Below the pieces are notes generated by a model. That model made no database searches. It was not told the origin of the DNA and saw only the letters and a program-made list of their open reading frames with translations. Both the position numbers and the translations under genes were made by a program. Shown one piece after another: positions 32,546 through 44,538 of a DNA stretch of 64,000 bases (its first letter is position 1; each line of letters opens with the position of its first letter). This stretch comes from Gambelia wislizenii (lineage: Eukaryota > Chordata > Lepidosauria > Squamata > Crotaphytidae): NCBI GenBank assembly GCA_030847615.1, contig JAUMIR010000004.1, positions 232,418,501 through 232,482,500 of the forward strand, given 5' to 3'.

Positions 32546-35500
32546 TGATTGTAAATGTGAATAGGAAACAGTTGTGCGGTTGTAAGCCCAGCCAATGATA
32601 TGGTAACGGAGTAACAGAATGTCAGCCATTTGTTTATTTATTTATTTATTTAGGACCACAACTGCCCTAATCATCAACCAACGTGGCTACCAGCTATGCT
32701 GGTTTGTGATTCTAGGCAGCAGTAGTCCCTTCACTTCTAATATGCTCCCTACCACAGGTGAGGGGGAGAGGAGAACTGTAAACACAGTCACCCATGGAAG
32801 GTTTTATTGACCTCTTGCCTATTGTGTCTTCCTAATATACACCCAACTGGACATGGGTTTTTTTAAAGTCTTGTTGATATGATAAATTGTCTTCACCTGG
32901 AAACACACAAAGCCAGGCTGAGCTTTGGAGACGCCTGCTTTGATATAATATAGGCCGGGCATGGGCAAATAAATATTAAATGTACAAAATAATGTATGAA
33001 AAGAACCTACCATAATGGCAAAAGTTTTTAGTCATAATCAGGCTAGAAGTACCTAGTGTGTCAACAAATATATTGTGCTATGGTGGCCAAATGTAGTTAG
33101 ACACAATTATGCAAACAGCACAAAACCTGCTTACATTTTGGGATTCAAGCTGCAGGCTTTTGAAATGCAAGATATAAGCAGCTCCTGGGTCTGAGGGTAT
33201 TAGAGGAGAACATTGGCAGCAAATGTATGATTCTTCCATGTTTTACATGCAGGATTATAACATTTGAAAAATGAATATATGCCCTTGTGGTGTCAGGAAG
33301 TAAAGGAAGCAAGTGGCTGTAAGTTATTGGATAAGGCTGCTGTCTGGAGCCAGAGTAATTCAGTTTAAGAAGGTAATGTTGCTTATATGTGCTAGCAGGC
33401 AGAGCATGGGGAAAGATTGGGGTTTGAGGGATGAGTGGGTTAGGAAGGATGGGAGCTTCCAACACCATGCGGGCTGCTGAATTCTGGGAATTATAGTCCA
33501 AAAAATGACTTTCCCCAGCTCTGCAAGGTTATTTGTCTTTCTTTTTTTCTTTTCTTTCATGGCATTGCTCTGCCATTAAGTTGTAGCCATGCAATCTGTT
33601 TTCTGTTTAGTAGGGCCAGTGAGAACATGTAGGCTTTAAAAAGTGTAACATACTTTGGGGGGGGGGTTAGGGTTAGGGTTAGATTGTCATGCACCCACTA
33701 AAGACACTGTAAAAAACAGGCTACTAGCAGGATGCCTATAAGGTGTCTGCATATATGTGCTTATTTTGAGTTCTGAGTCTCTTCTGTGTTTAAATGTTTT
33801 TGCATTGAAAATAAATACACACACAGACTTCAAAATTATTCTGTGTGTCTGTGTGTATACGTGCGCACACACATTCTTATCGAATAGAGGTTTGTGTCAC
33901 GGTAGCACACTGGTACCTCTGAGCATATCAAGAGGACCAGGCAGCAAAAGTTGTTGTAGTAGAGTTGCAATCGTGAGGTGAAGAAATGAGCACACAGTCT
34001 AAACTGCTTCTCTTTACTAAAGCATATTGTAGTAATACTTACAATGAGTCTGAGACTCCTAGCATACATTAATGGTCACACACACACACATGGGTGCCAG
34101 TTGCAGTTAGTCTGGAGTTGTTTCAGAACACTCTTCTTTCTAGAGGATCATTTCCTGACATCAGTTAGGAAGAAACATATGGTCACTTTCTCTAAACAGA
34201 GATGGTTTATGGTCCAAGTGAGGGGAGAATACCTCATTCTACCTCACTCGCATGAGGCATCCCTCCCTGATCCAACCACAAGCCACCAGTACCTCTAAAG
34301 CAGAAAAATGCTGCTTTTTTTGTTGTTAAGAGCAACTCCTACATTCAATTATACTGTACATCTTTTTAAAGGGTACTCTTCACCAATGTCACAAAGCAAG
34401 CCATCTGATAATACCAAGTTGTTTTAACAACAACAACAAATTCTTAACTGCACAGAGTTTAACTTCACAGAATAATTTCTGCACTGATGTAGTTTATCCT
34501 AACAGTTCATTTATAACACAATTGGCATAAATGATCTGGTGTGTTCTTAGACAGAATGGCAATGTTCTCTCTCCCTCCAAGCATGTGCATGTATTGCCCT
34601 TCTTTATGCATAGCAATGACAAGGATCCTGAGAGTCACTGTAGAACCCATGAACAATCCAGTCTATTGAATCTGGATTCACACTTTGACCCCTCACATTC
34701 TGTGTAAAGAGATGCTCCCATTTTTTAAGTTACAGATTTAAGAAATCCCCCAGCCATCACGGGCAGTGGCTATGATGGTAGGAAGAGGACAGACATTGGG
34801 AATAGTCCAAACAAGGAAATTTTTTCCCCCCATGCTTTAGTTGAAGCATCAAACTAGAGCACATGAACTTGGAATATGGACATTTGTGTCCAGAATGAAT
34901 TATTTAGGGAAAGATATACGTTTTTTTCCAAAGAAATTGTCACATGGAATGGTGACTGGTGGCCATTGGACTGGTAGGGTGGATGACAAGGTGGCTAATG
35001 GGAGACAAAGCTGGAGCCAACACTACACAGAGCTAGAGCCAAATAATTCTGATCTTGTCCCCACTTTCTATAGTTCCTTGACACCTAACTGAACCATAGA
35101 TATGTGTGGAGTTTCCACACCTGGTATATAGAAAAAACTTGTAGATGCCAAGAACTACTAGAAAGTAAGACTAGCTATTTTTCCCCTGAAACTCCTAGTA
35201 GCTATGGGAGAAGGTAATTATCTTTACCTTTTCCTATAGCTACTATTACCCCACCTGGAAAATTTGGGGGGAGCATAATAAAAGGGTTTGCTTAAGCCCA
35301 TTCATTAGATGTGGAGGCAATTCTTGTTCCAGACATCACATTTAACATTTCAGAAACCTTTTATACAGAGCACAATAGTAATGCTAGTCAATTTGAGACC
35401 TCGTGGTGTTAATTAAATGCTTCAATTCTGATGGTATTTCCTTTTTCTTTAATGGTCTCACACATGCAAATGTTTTGTGCTCAATTTAGCATAAAAGGCT

Positions 35501-36009
35501 GGTGGGTTATATTGGCTAGAGATTGACTTTACTGTATTTCTCCCTGTATTAGATTTATGAAAATGTTAATGTTGAGAGACTGACATATCTAAAAGCATGT
35601 AAAATGCAGGTGGGTGGATATCAACTATAACTTCTACCAAGATGTTCTCTCCTGGTTACTTTAATGTAGGCATCTGGGACTTCCTTTGTGCTAACAGATA
35701 TATATCACTGAATGTTAGAACAGCTTTATTGGAATATACTGGTGACTGCTAGATGTCAGCTTTATGGAAGTAACAACTCCAAGCTATTTTAGAGACTCAA
35801 AACCACTAACTTGATTGCCAGAGACATATATGGGGATTACAACTCAACCAGGCTTACACGCAATCACCTGTTTCATAAATCAGCAGTCCCAAAAGGAAGG
35901 CATACATATCTCCTTGAATATTTTGTTATGTGTCAATCATACTTAAACTAGACCCTGGAGAGTTAATCATTTGATTTCAGTGGGTCTGCTGTAACTGTAA
36001 CTGTGGACA
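32546..36009. other. Intergenic DNA, few recognisable features
   Basis: Holds (TTTA)n at 32,629-32,653, a short telomere-like run, CA/GT microsatellites (33,818-33,873; 34,078-34,090) and a decayed MITE around 33,460-33,525 ('gaattctgggaattatagtc'). No gene was recognised. Confidence 0.45.
33668..33683 (+). repeat. Short interstitial telomeric repeat
   Basis: TTAGGGTTAGGGTTAG directly follows a G11-12 run. It is under three full units. Confidence 0.9.
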
Positions 36010-36232
36010 TTATCACACTACACTGTTAATAGTGCTATTATTCCACTTCAACTCTTATGGCTGCCTCCTGTGGAATCCTGGGATTTGCAATTTAGGGAGG
36101 GGCATTTAGCATTCTCAGCCAGAAAGCTCTTAGGCCTCACTAAGCTACAAACCCCGGAATTCGACAGGAGGCAGCCATAGCAGTTAAAGTAGAATAATAG
36201 CATGATAACAGTGTGATGTGATAAGGTTCAGC
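36010..36232. mobile_element. Palindromic MITE ('cacactacactgtt' family), copy 1
   Basis: The left arm TTATCACACTACACTGTTAA with 'ctattattccacttcaactc' is complementary to the right arm 'agttaaagtagaataatag' with 'aacagtgtgatgtgataag'. It aligns end to end with the copy at 45,158-45,385. Confidence 0.8.
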
Positions 36233-36640
36233 CCATTGCACTGATTCTTTTGGTATAAATTTATACTGCCTTTTGAAATATTGGAAATCTTGGTTCAATA
36301 TCCAAATTCTGTTAGCAAAGTTGAACAGTGGCAGTGATGCAAAGATAGCCACTTTTCTGGGATGGGGAAAGTGTGATGTCTCTTAGGTACTGGAAAATCT
36401 AAAGACAGCAATATTAACTTTGCCAGAATTCTGGTGACAGAAACTTTAAAAAAAATGATTAAAATTAGTGATGGCATGAAAGGTCCTAATTAGTTGCCTT
36501 GGTACTCCAGCTTGCAATGCTTGGATGTGTTGCTAATTGAACCCCCCAGAAGTTCTACTCCAACTCAGAATTCTTAAGAAATTTCTATGCATACATAGGC
36601 ATGGTTCCCAAGATCCCATGTCCAAAGCCATCTCCTTGGT

Positions 36641-38042
36641 AGGTCATAGAATCATAGAATCATAGAATTGCAGAGTTGGAAGAGACCACGAGGGCCATCC
36701 AGTCCAACCCCCTGCCACGCAGGAAATCACGATCAAAGCATCCCCGACAGATGGCCATCCAGCCTCTGTTTAAAGACCTCCAAGGAAGGAAACCCCACCA
36801 CGCTCCGAGGGAGTGTGTTCCACTGCCGAACAGCTCTTACTGTCAAAAAGTTCCTCCTCATGTTGAGGTGGAATCTCTGTTCCTGGAGCTTGCACCCATT
36901 GCTCCGTGTTCCAGTCTCTGGAGCAGCAGAAAACAAGCCTGCTCCATCCTCAGCGTAACATCCCTTCAAATACTTAAACAGGGCTATCATATCGCCTCTT
37001 AACCATCTTTTTTCCAGGCTAAACATACCCAGCTCCCTAAGTCTCTCCTCATAAGGCATCGTTTCCAGACCTTTCACCATTTTAGTTGCCCTTCTCTGGA
37101 CACTCTCCAATTTGTCAATATCCTTTCTGAATTGTGGTGCCCAGAACTGGACACAGTATTCTAAGTGAGGTCTGACCAAGGCAGAATAGAGTGGCACTAT
37201 TACTTCCCTTGATCTAGACACTATACTTCTATTGATACAGCCCAAAATCGCATTGGCCTTTTTAGCTGCCGCATCACACTGTTGGCTCATGTTCAACTTG
37301 TGGTCTACTAGGACTCCTAGATCCCTTTCGCACGTAGTCTCATTCAGCCAGGTCTCTCCCATCCTATATTTATGCATTTCATTTTTCCACCCTAAATGCA
37401 GTACTTTACATTTCTCCGTATTGAATTGCATTTTGTTAGCTTTGGCCCAGCTCTCCAGTCTATCCAGGTCATTCTGAATTTTGATCCTGTCCTCTAGGGT
37501 ATTAGCTACTCCTCCCAATTTGGTGTCATCTGCAAATGTGATAAGTATGCCCCTAATTCCCTCATCTAAGTCATTGATAAAGATGTTGAATAGCACTGGG
37601 CCCAGGACAGAACCCTGTGGCACCCCACTAGTCACATCTTTCCAAGACGAAGAGGAGCCACTGCTGAGCACCCTTTGGGTTCGGCCGGTCAACCAATTAC
37701 AAATCCATTGAACAGTTAACTTGTCAAGCCCACATTTTACAAGCTTGTTTGCAAGAATGTCATGGGGAACCTTGTCAAAGGCCTTACTGAAATCAAGGTA
37801 TGCAATGTCCACAGCATTCCCTTCATCTACCAAGCTGGTAACTTTATCAAAAAAAGAGATCAGATTAGTCTGGCATGACTTGTTTCTCTGAAACCCATGT
37901 TGACTTTTTGTGATTATGGTATTGCCTTCTAAATGTTCACGGACTCTCTGTTTAATGATCTGCTCTAGAATCTTCCCTGGTATTGATGTCAGACTAACTG
38001 GACGATAATTGTTTGGATCCTCTTTTTTTTGCAAGAACAAAA
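36641..38042 (-). mobile_element. CR1 LINE, 5'-truncated, about 1.4 kb
   Basis: On the - strand it comprises most of the reverse-transcriptase region, the 3' UTR and the terminal octamer-type repeat (ATTCTATGATTCTATG as read on the - strand, 36,641-36,667). It is truncated at about 38,042, so the endonuclease is missing. It is intergenic and opposite to both host genes. The preserved frame indicates a fairly young insertion. Confidence 0.93.
36733..38040 (-). pseudogene. CR1 ORF2 remnant: reverse transcriptase with open frame (435 codons)
   Basis: The RT domain of a CR1-clade ORF2, cut at its 5' end. In order it shows NNYRPVSLTS (RT motif 1), SQHGFQRNKSCQTNL (motif 2), AYLDFSKAFDKVPHD (motif A with the catalytic Asp), SGVPQGSVLGPVLF (motif B) and ITFADDTKLGG (motif C). 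A thumb/C-terminal region ends with FKQRLDGHLSGML, a normal CR1 C terminus. It is called a pseudogene because the N-terminal endonuclease, start codon and promoter are absent. The first Met is internal. Confidence 0.92.
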
Positions 38043-40111
38043 GTTATTTTAAAGATAGCAGTATAATTTTACTCTAGCTGACAGCCCCATCTAACTAATG
38101 GTGCAACCCCATCCATATCTACTCAGAAAGAAGTCTCTTTGAATACAGAGAGACTTACTCCCACATATACATGTGCAGGATTGCAGTCCAAGCCTCCCCA
38201 ACAACCAAGTATCTCTTTAGAGACTATCTTCACTAAGAGGAATGAATACCACACAAGGATTTCTAGCACAATGCCTCAGAAACAGTATCACCTTTGAAAC
38301 TGTTCTCACTAGACAACGTCTGCCCCCTTCAGTGCTCGTTCCATATGCAGCATGTCCCAGAAGCATTTATTTTTATTCCTGGGCACCGTGCGTGAACAAC
38401 AGCCCTTCTGTATCAAAACCACTTCATTTTACTGTGCAGTAGCACCTCATCACAACTGTGACTGGATGATGTAAAAACACATTGGAGGAGCGGACATTCC
38501 TGCTCTGCTCAAAGTTCCCTGATGTTTTGTTCCTCCTGCTTCCCTGGCATTCAACTTCCAGTGGTCACTCCCTGCAGTCAAACTCACAGGCTAATAACTT
38601 CATCCCCGAGTTATCCATTAACGTTTAAACCCCAAATTTGCGAAATTCAGCAGTAGCTAAATTTACCAATACAGTCATTTAGCAATATTTGCATTTAATG
38701 CATTTAATATAATGTTTCCTTACCATTTAAAATACATGTATTCCTTCCCTTGTGCTTTGAAAAACTCTCTCCCTTCCCATTAGGGGTCTGCTATCAACCT
38801 AAGCAAATTGGGAGGCTCTGAGCATTTAAATAAACAGAGACCTCTTTTGCTAACCGTAATGAAGAAACAGGAGTGTCATGCTGCGAATCCTTCCTTCAGC
38901 TCAGATAGATTTCTGCTTCCCTAGCCAGCATAGACTGAGGTGGCAAAATAAGCAAGAAACTGGCTTTGTGGTTAGAATGTCACCAGTTCTACCCTGGCCT
39001 TAGGAAAATGTTAATTCTTCCATTTGTCATTTTTAGAATTTTAGCATTTCGTGCCCCCGTCTTTTCTTCCTTGGCCATGCAATTAAAATCCCTTTTTGCT
39101 CCCCAAGTGGTGAATGCTGGTGGGTAATAGGGGGAAAGGCAAGCAGTTGAATGCAATGTATGATCTCTTAGAAAAATGCCACCTTGAAACAGGAAGTAGA
39201 CTTTTAAAACTTCTGGGCCAGAATCCTGTATCAGCTTCTTAGTTTAGTACCTTAAATAACAAACATAAGTCTTTTGGGGCAGGCAGGGGGGGAAGAGGAG
39301 GGGGGAGGAAATTTTAAAATGCTAAAAGAGAAATTTGCCTCAGGTCAAGCTTGAACTGACAACCTTCTGGATATAAGACAAAGCCATTCCCTGCTTTGCT
39401 ACAGTGGCTACTTCAAACTTATAGTGGAGAATTCCATGTGAGCCGAATGCAGGATTTGCAGAGTGATGCAATAGATGGATTTAAAAGGGGCACATGCACA
39501 TACAAATTAGAGGAAATGATGTTCTAAAGATGGGGGGGAAGGGGGGGAGACCGTGGGGAGGCATGATTTTCATATTGTATGTGGTGTGTGCGCTGCACTT
39601 TGAAAACATGTCATTCCATTGCAGAAATGGAAGGGGGGACACTATGCAGTAGGTAAGGGTTCTATTCCGCAATGCTTTCACTTTGTTATGTCGCAGTACT
39701 ATCACTCAAATATGTCATTGTGTGGTATTCCTCTAAGTGGGCCAGTTCTTGTGACTGTGTTTCTTACAAGTGTTTTGTGTGGTGGTTGCTGACCTCCATC
39801 AAGATCTAAATTTCTCTCTTGCTTCAGGGTATTTTGCTGGGTTTTGATGAATTGAAGGTAGGTGAAACTACCAACCTCAACTCATCAAGGTAGCAAGGTA
39901 GGTGAAACTACATTTCTCAGGAGGTAAAGGAAACTGGCCATTTCAGCTAGCCTTTTCCAGGAAACCACACAGTTCCTAGGAGGTAATTCACATAGAAACA
40001 GTACCCTTTAACCTTGTAAAAACAGTAAATGGAGAAAGATATGGAAAGAAGGCCCACTCTCCCTACCTTTGTAATTCAAGTTTTAGATGCCACCATTAGA
40101 AATTGTAATTT
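38043..40111. other. Intergenic DNA, nothing recognised
   Basis: Unique-looking sequence with a G-rich patch (39,277-39,308). No gene or clear repeat. Confidence 0.45.
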
Positions 40112-40731
40112 CACCATGGGTCACCTATCGCCAACACTTACGACTCCTCAAACGTTTTCATCAGCACTGTATACGTACAATCCTAAATATACACTGGACT
40201 GACTATGTGACGAATGTTGCTGTCCTTGAGCAAGCAGGGATCACCAGCATTGAGGCCATGATATTGAAAACACAGCTGCGCTGGGCAGGGCACATTTCTA
40301 GGATGGAGGACCATCGCCTCCCAAAAATAGCATTCTAGATGAACTCGCCATGGGTCAGCGTAAGAGGGGCGCTCCAAAAAAGCGATACAAGGACTCCCTG
40401 AAACAACATCTCAGGCTTGGCCAGATTGATCACCAACAATGGTCCTCCCTGGCCTCACATCAGGAGGCATGGAGACACACTATCCACAATGCTGCAGCCT
40501 TATTTGAGAACTCACGCCGAACAAGTCTTGAAGAGAAACAACAACGCAGAAAGAATCACAACCCAGAAAGATCACCCAAGGAGACCTTCTACTGTGTTTT
40601 CTGCAACCGGACTTGTTTATCTCGGATTGGCCTTTTTAGTCATCAGCGGGATTGCAGAAAGCGTGGGATGAGTCCTTCCTGAATTTTCATTTGCAAAGAA
40701 AAGCCAGAGAGAGAGGGAGAGAGAGAGAGAT
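40112..40731 (+). pseudogene. Unassigned LINE, C-terminal end of ORF (copy a)
   Basis: The 5'-truncated end of an endonuclease/RT-type LINE that is neither L1 nor CR1. The translation gives LRLLKRFHQHCIRTILNIHW, VLEQAGITSIEAMILKTQL, WAGHISRMEDHRLPK, then after one frameshift GAPKKRYKDSLKQHLRLGQI. The C-terminal zinc-finger-like CVFCNRTCLSRIGLFSHQRD follows (C-x2-C, H-x3-C pattern). Just past the stop, a hairpin-like 'tttgcaaag' precedes a (GA)n tail (about 40,707-40,731). Copies occur at 42,524, 45,413 (antisense) and 56,853 (tail only). Confidence 0.85.
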
Positions 40732-40987
40732 TCCAGTGTTGACTATGTTTATGTGTCATCTTGAGTTTTTTGCTGTCAAGACTTCCTCCACCACCGGAAT
40801 TGTTGTTCTCTCCAAGTTATTGAAAATGCATGTTTTTGGCTGTCTCTGTCACCTTGAACTACATTTCCTATTGCTTGGGGGGGCAACAATAGTAGGTGTC
40901 CTCTACTAAGTCTAGTCAAAGGGACTTTTGTGCAACAATCCAGTGTGAAAGTTTTACAGCATGGGGGAAGAGCTTTGAAGATACAAA

Positions 40988-41212
40988 TCAACCTCCATAT
41001 CCACAGATTCAGTATCCATGGTTTCACTTATCTACATCCAAAAATATGTTATCTCTGGGCATTTCTAGATCCTCCAATGTGATTCTACGGTCAATTCCAC
41101 TGTTTGTTGGTCTCATTGAAAATAATCAAGTTTCCTATTATCCATTGTTTCAAGTAACCATGGAAGGTCTTGGAATATATCCCCCACAAATACAGGGGCT
41201 GACTTGTACAGA
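40988..41212. mobile_element. Tigger-like MITE
   Basis: The left end 'tcaacctccatatccacaga' is matched at the right by the complement of 'cccacaaatacaggggctga'. Inner halves 'agtatccatggtttcactta' and 'caagtaaccatgg' are roughly complementary. This resembles the terminal repeats of Tigger-group elements. Confidence 0.6.
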
Positions 41213-41439
41213 AATAGAGCAGGGCAATAGTTCTGATTATGGTAGCAGCCGTGTAGAATGCTCAGCTATTGAAGTATTCCATCTTCATGTAACCAATAAG
41301 AGTAGCTGCTGTTTCAGGAAGTAATCACTTCCATAGTAAGAAAACTGGAAGCAAACAACTAATTTGCATAGGAGATGGAATTAGGTATGAACTTCCACAG
41401 GTGTAGCTGTATAAATCTACAGTATAAATAACAGAGCCT

Positions 41440-41530
41440 CATAGCACTATGAAGATGAACAAATTTATTGAAGCATAATCATTTGTGGACTAGAATCCAT
41501 TGTTGTTGTTGTTGTTGTTGCTTGGCAGCA
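41440..41530 (-). repeat. Truncated hammerhead-type repeat tail plus (CAA)n
   Basis: The - strand reads AGTCCACAAATGATTATGC, then 'ttcaataaatttgttcatct'. This is like the 3' half of reptile repeats with '..CAC GAAA GCTTATGC TTCAATAAATTTGTT'. The 5' half with CUGAUGA is replaced by (CAA)n. A degenerate fragment. Confidence 0.4.
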
Positions 41531-41779
41531 AAGTGCATTGGCAAATTGTAATTGTATAGAAATGAACTGGTGCGCACATACCCATAAAAAGTATTCACCT
41601 CATGCAGTAAAAATAAAGCAAATACAGTAAAACTGACACTGTGGTGGCAAATCAAGCTTACATACTCTCCTGTATGGAACAATTGGATAAGCAGCTGGAC
41701 AAACATAGGCCATTCTGTATTCATTCTTTTATTTTATAAGGTTTTCATTTAGAAGTCTTTTGTATTGCTGTCTTGGCTT

Positions 41780-41802
41780 TTTTTTTTTTTTTTTTTTTTT
41801 TT
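41780..41802. repeat. Poly-T run
   Basis: A 22-23-base T homopolymer in intergenic DNA. No attached SINE or LINE body was recognised. Confidence 0.9.
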
Positions 41803-42139
41803 GGTCCTCTAATTAACTCTAAGCCTTTGACAAAGGGATTCTCACCATTTTGAAGATGAAAATGGAAAAGGAAAGGGAAACAAGAAAACCATACATGATG
41901 GGGTTATAGACTGCTGTTGCCATGTAGGCTGATGAGGTAAGCAAAGAGATCTTTCAGTTACAACTGTCCTATTAGGAATCATCTCCCCCAACACTAGCTG
42001 TTCATCAAAATGGAGAAGTTGTTCATTACAATGATTATCGTCTTTATTATTGTCACTGAATAGGTTTTTTTTTTTTATGACTGTCCCTTACACCAAAAAT
42101 ACAGAACAAACGAAGACTGCCAGATTCAATGGTAAGTTC

Positions 42140-42225
42140 AGTCAGGTCTTCTACTTGATGGCAGAGGGTTAGACTGGATGGCCCTTGTGATCTCTTCCAA
42201 CTCTATCATTCTATGATTCTGTGAT
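42140..42225 (+). mobile_element. CR1 LINE 3' terminal fragment
   Basis: Contains 'gttagactggatggcccttg' and 'ccaactctatcattctatga'. Confidence 0.85.
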
Positions 42226-42280
42226 ATAAGTGGGGAAGAGTCCACTAACCATTTTTTCTCACCACACAGCAGTAAATCTT

Positions 42281-42465
42281 GAGTCAGCATGATGCGTGGT
42301 TTTGAGTGTTGGACTAGGAATCCAGGAGACCAGGGGTCAAATCTCCACTCAATATGGAAATCCACTGAGTGAACTTGGGCAAACCTCTTCTGAGTAAATC
42401 TTGCCAAGAAACCTCTGTGATAGGGTTACCATAAGTCAGAATGGACTTGAAGGCACACAGCAAGA
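42281..42465 (+). mobile_element. tRNA-derived SINE
   Basis: Head 'gagtcagcatgatgcgtggt', 'ggagaccaggggtcaaatc', and tail 'gttaccataagtcagaatgg' to 'cttgaaggcacacagcaa'. It is inserted just 3' of a CR1 end. Confidence 0.87.
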
Positions 42466-42523
42466 AGTCTTGCATATAATGTAGTTATGCCTAGAATGTT
42501 TACCTGAAATATACTCTTTGTCC

Positions 42524-43092
42524 TCAAATGCTTTCATCAGCGCTGTATATTCACAATCCTAAATATTCACTGGACTGACTATGTGACGAATGTTACTGTC
42601 CTTGAGCAAGCAGGGATCACTAGCATTGAGGCCATGATATTGAGAACACAGCTTCACTGGGCAGGGCACGTTTCTAGGATGGAGGACCATCACCTCCCAA
42701 AAATAGTACTCTACAGTGAACTTGCCACGGGTCAGCATAAGAGGGGCGCTCCAAAAAACGATACAAGGACTCCCTGAAACAACACCTCAGGCTCGGCCAA
42801 ATTGATCACCAACAATGGTCCTCCCTGGCTTCACATCAGGAGGCATGGAGACGTACTATCCACAATGCTGCAGCCTTATTTGAGAACTCATGCTGAACAA
42901 GTCTTGAAGAGAAACAACGCAGAAAGAATCACAACCCAGAAAGATCACCCAAGGAGACCTTCTGCTGTGCTTCAACTGGACTTGTTTATCTCAGATTGGC
43001 CTTTTTAGTCATCAGCGCGCTTACAGAAAGCGTGGGATGAGTCCTTCCTGAATCTTCATTTGCGAAGAAAAGCCAGAGAGAGAGAGAGAGCG
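42524..43092 (+). pseudogene. Unassigned LINE, C-terminal end (copy b)
   Basis: Same element as 40,112 but truncated slightly later. It encodes VLEQAGITSIEAMILRTQLH and HVSRMEDHHLPK, with a frameshift after KRGAPKN. The zinc-finger part is damaged (TGLVYLRLAF-type frame). It ends CTTCATTTGCGAAG then (GA)n. Confidence 0.85.
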
Positions 43093-43634
43093 CTACCTTT
43101 TAACCTATGGGTATTATTTTAAACCCCAGGTTTCAGAAGTTCCAAGGTGTCCCAGCATTTAATTTAATAATAAATACCAGCATATGGGACTGGGACTATA
43201 CAATATATGTAACATGTTCTCAGTAGTCACAGCCAGGTCAGTGGATATGCAAGAATAAGAGTGGATTTGCCATAACTGAAAGAGCAATGGTCCAACTTGC
43301 TCAGTCTGCCATGAGTGACTAATAAAATTCAAGTGCTTTTCCAGTGCCTCAGGGTAGAGCAAAATACAATGGCAATGATATTCTTTGATGTTTCTCCCCC
43401 TATAAAGGTATAGAGTCTCACTGAATGCAGAGGTGGTTTTTAAAAATATCTCATACATAATTTAGTGTGGTACATGGGCAACAGCATGATTATAGAGCAT
43501 TCATTTGCCTCTGATTTTAAGGCATCAAAAGAAAATTTTCCAGTTCTCACTTCGCAATGCACTTATCTATTAAGTTTGTCACTGATGCCCTTCCACTTTA
43601 TTTATTTTTTAAAGTTCTCACCTAAAGTTTAGAT
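43093..43634. other. Intergenic DNA, nothing recognised
   Basis: No gene, RNA or clear repeat was seen. Confidence 0.45.
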
Positions 43635-43740
43635 TAAGATGGGAAGACCATTGGGCCTCCAGATGTTTTGGACTACAACTCCCATAAAACTTTATTATTG
43701 CCCAGACTGGCAGGGGGTGGGGTGGGTTGAATTCCAAAGT
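43635..43740. mobile_element. Decayed MITE
   Basis: The phrase 'gggcctccagatgttttgga' with 'ctacaactcccataaaact' is the left half of the MITE type at 29,868. The right half is eroded. Confidence 0.5.
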
Positions 43741-43796
43741 AACTGTAAGACCAAGGAGTCCCTTCTTTTTGTTGTGTGTCAAGTCATTTCCAACTT

Positions 43797-44032
43797 GTGT
43801 GTGTGCCTTCAAGTAGCTTATGGACTTATGATGACCCCATGAATTTCATAGTGTTTTTGCAGGCAAGGACTATTCAGAGGTGGTTCTGCCAGTTCCTTCC
43901 TCTGAAATATAGGCTATAGCACCTAGTATTTGTTGGTGGTCTCCCATCCAAATAGTAACCAAAGCTGACCCTGCTCAGGTTCCAAGATCAGACATGATCT
44001 GTTGCTTTTAGGGTATTTAGGCCATGTCAGGG
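43797..44032 (-). mobile_element. 5S-rRNA-derived SINE (antisense)
   Basis: On the - strand: 'gatcatgtctgatcttggaa', 'cctgagcagggtcagctttg', 'ttggatgggagaccaccaac', 'aaatactaggtgctatagcc', then 'gaaattcatggggtcatcat' and 'cttgaaggcacacacac'. It retains more of the 5S arm (ctgatcttggaa) than the copy at 28,334. Confidence 0.88.
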
Positions 44033-44044
44033 CAACTATATCCC

Positions 44045-44225
44045 ATTATTTTCTTGGCAAAATTTGTTTAGAAGAGGTTTACCATTGTCCTGTTCTGCAG
44101 CTAAGAGTATATATATGACTTGCCCAAGGTTACTCAGTGGGTTTCTGTGAGTGGGTAGGGATTTGAATGCTAGTCTCCTGGAGTCCTGGTCCACCAATCA
44201 AAACACCACACCATGCTGGCTCAAG
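44045..44225 (-). mobile_element. tRNA-derived SINE (antisense)
   Basis: The complement shows the head 'gagccagcatggtgtggtgt', 'aaccttgggcaagtcatata' and the body to 'ttgccaagaaaataatggg'. It abuts the 5S-SINE in the same orientation. Confidence 0.85.
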
Positions 44226-44538
44226 AGGTTCCTACTTTCAGTTTAGATTCTAAACTATCACCTACTGGCTTTCTTTCCACTCCTTTTAGGTGATTTCAGG
44301 CTTATTCTCAGAGTAGCAATAATGTCATCTAATTCCTTCGCTTTGTCCAATTACTTCCCTTGGTAAGCTTCTCGGAGCCCTCAGCCTTCCCTGGTAGCCT
44401 TAGAAAATACTTCACTTCTGAAATCCTGGCAAGAAAAAGAAAAGGGATAAGTGGTGTTTAAAGCAAGTGCCAAAATTCACCTTTCTTTCTTGCCATGAGT
44501 GCTCTACTAACTAATCCCTTCTAACTGATCTCCTGGAA

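Noticed and set aside
33668..33683. Evidence for an ancient chromosome fusion
   Set aside because: Under three telomere units is far too short. Break repair or simple-repeat drift explains it.
36676..37002. Frames on the + strand across the CR1 3' end
   Set aside because: They are antisense to the CR1 reverse transcriptase, which accounts for the region.
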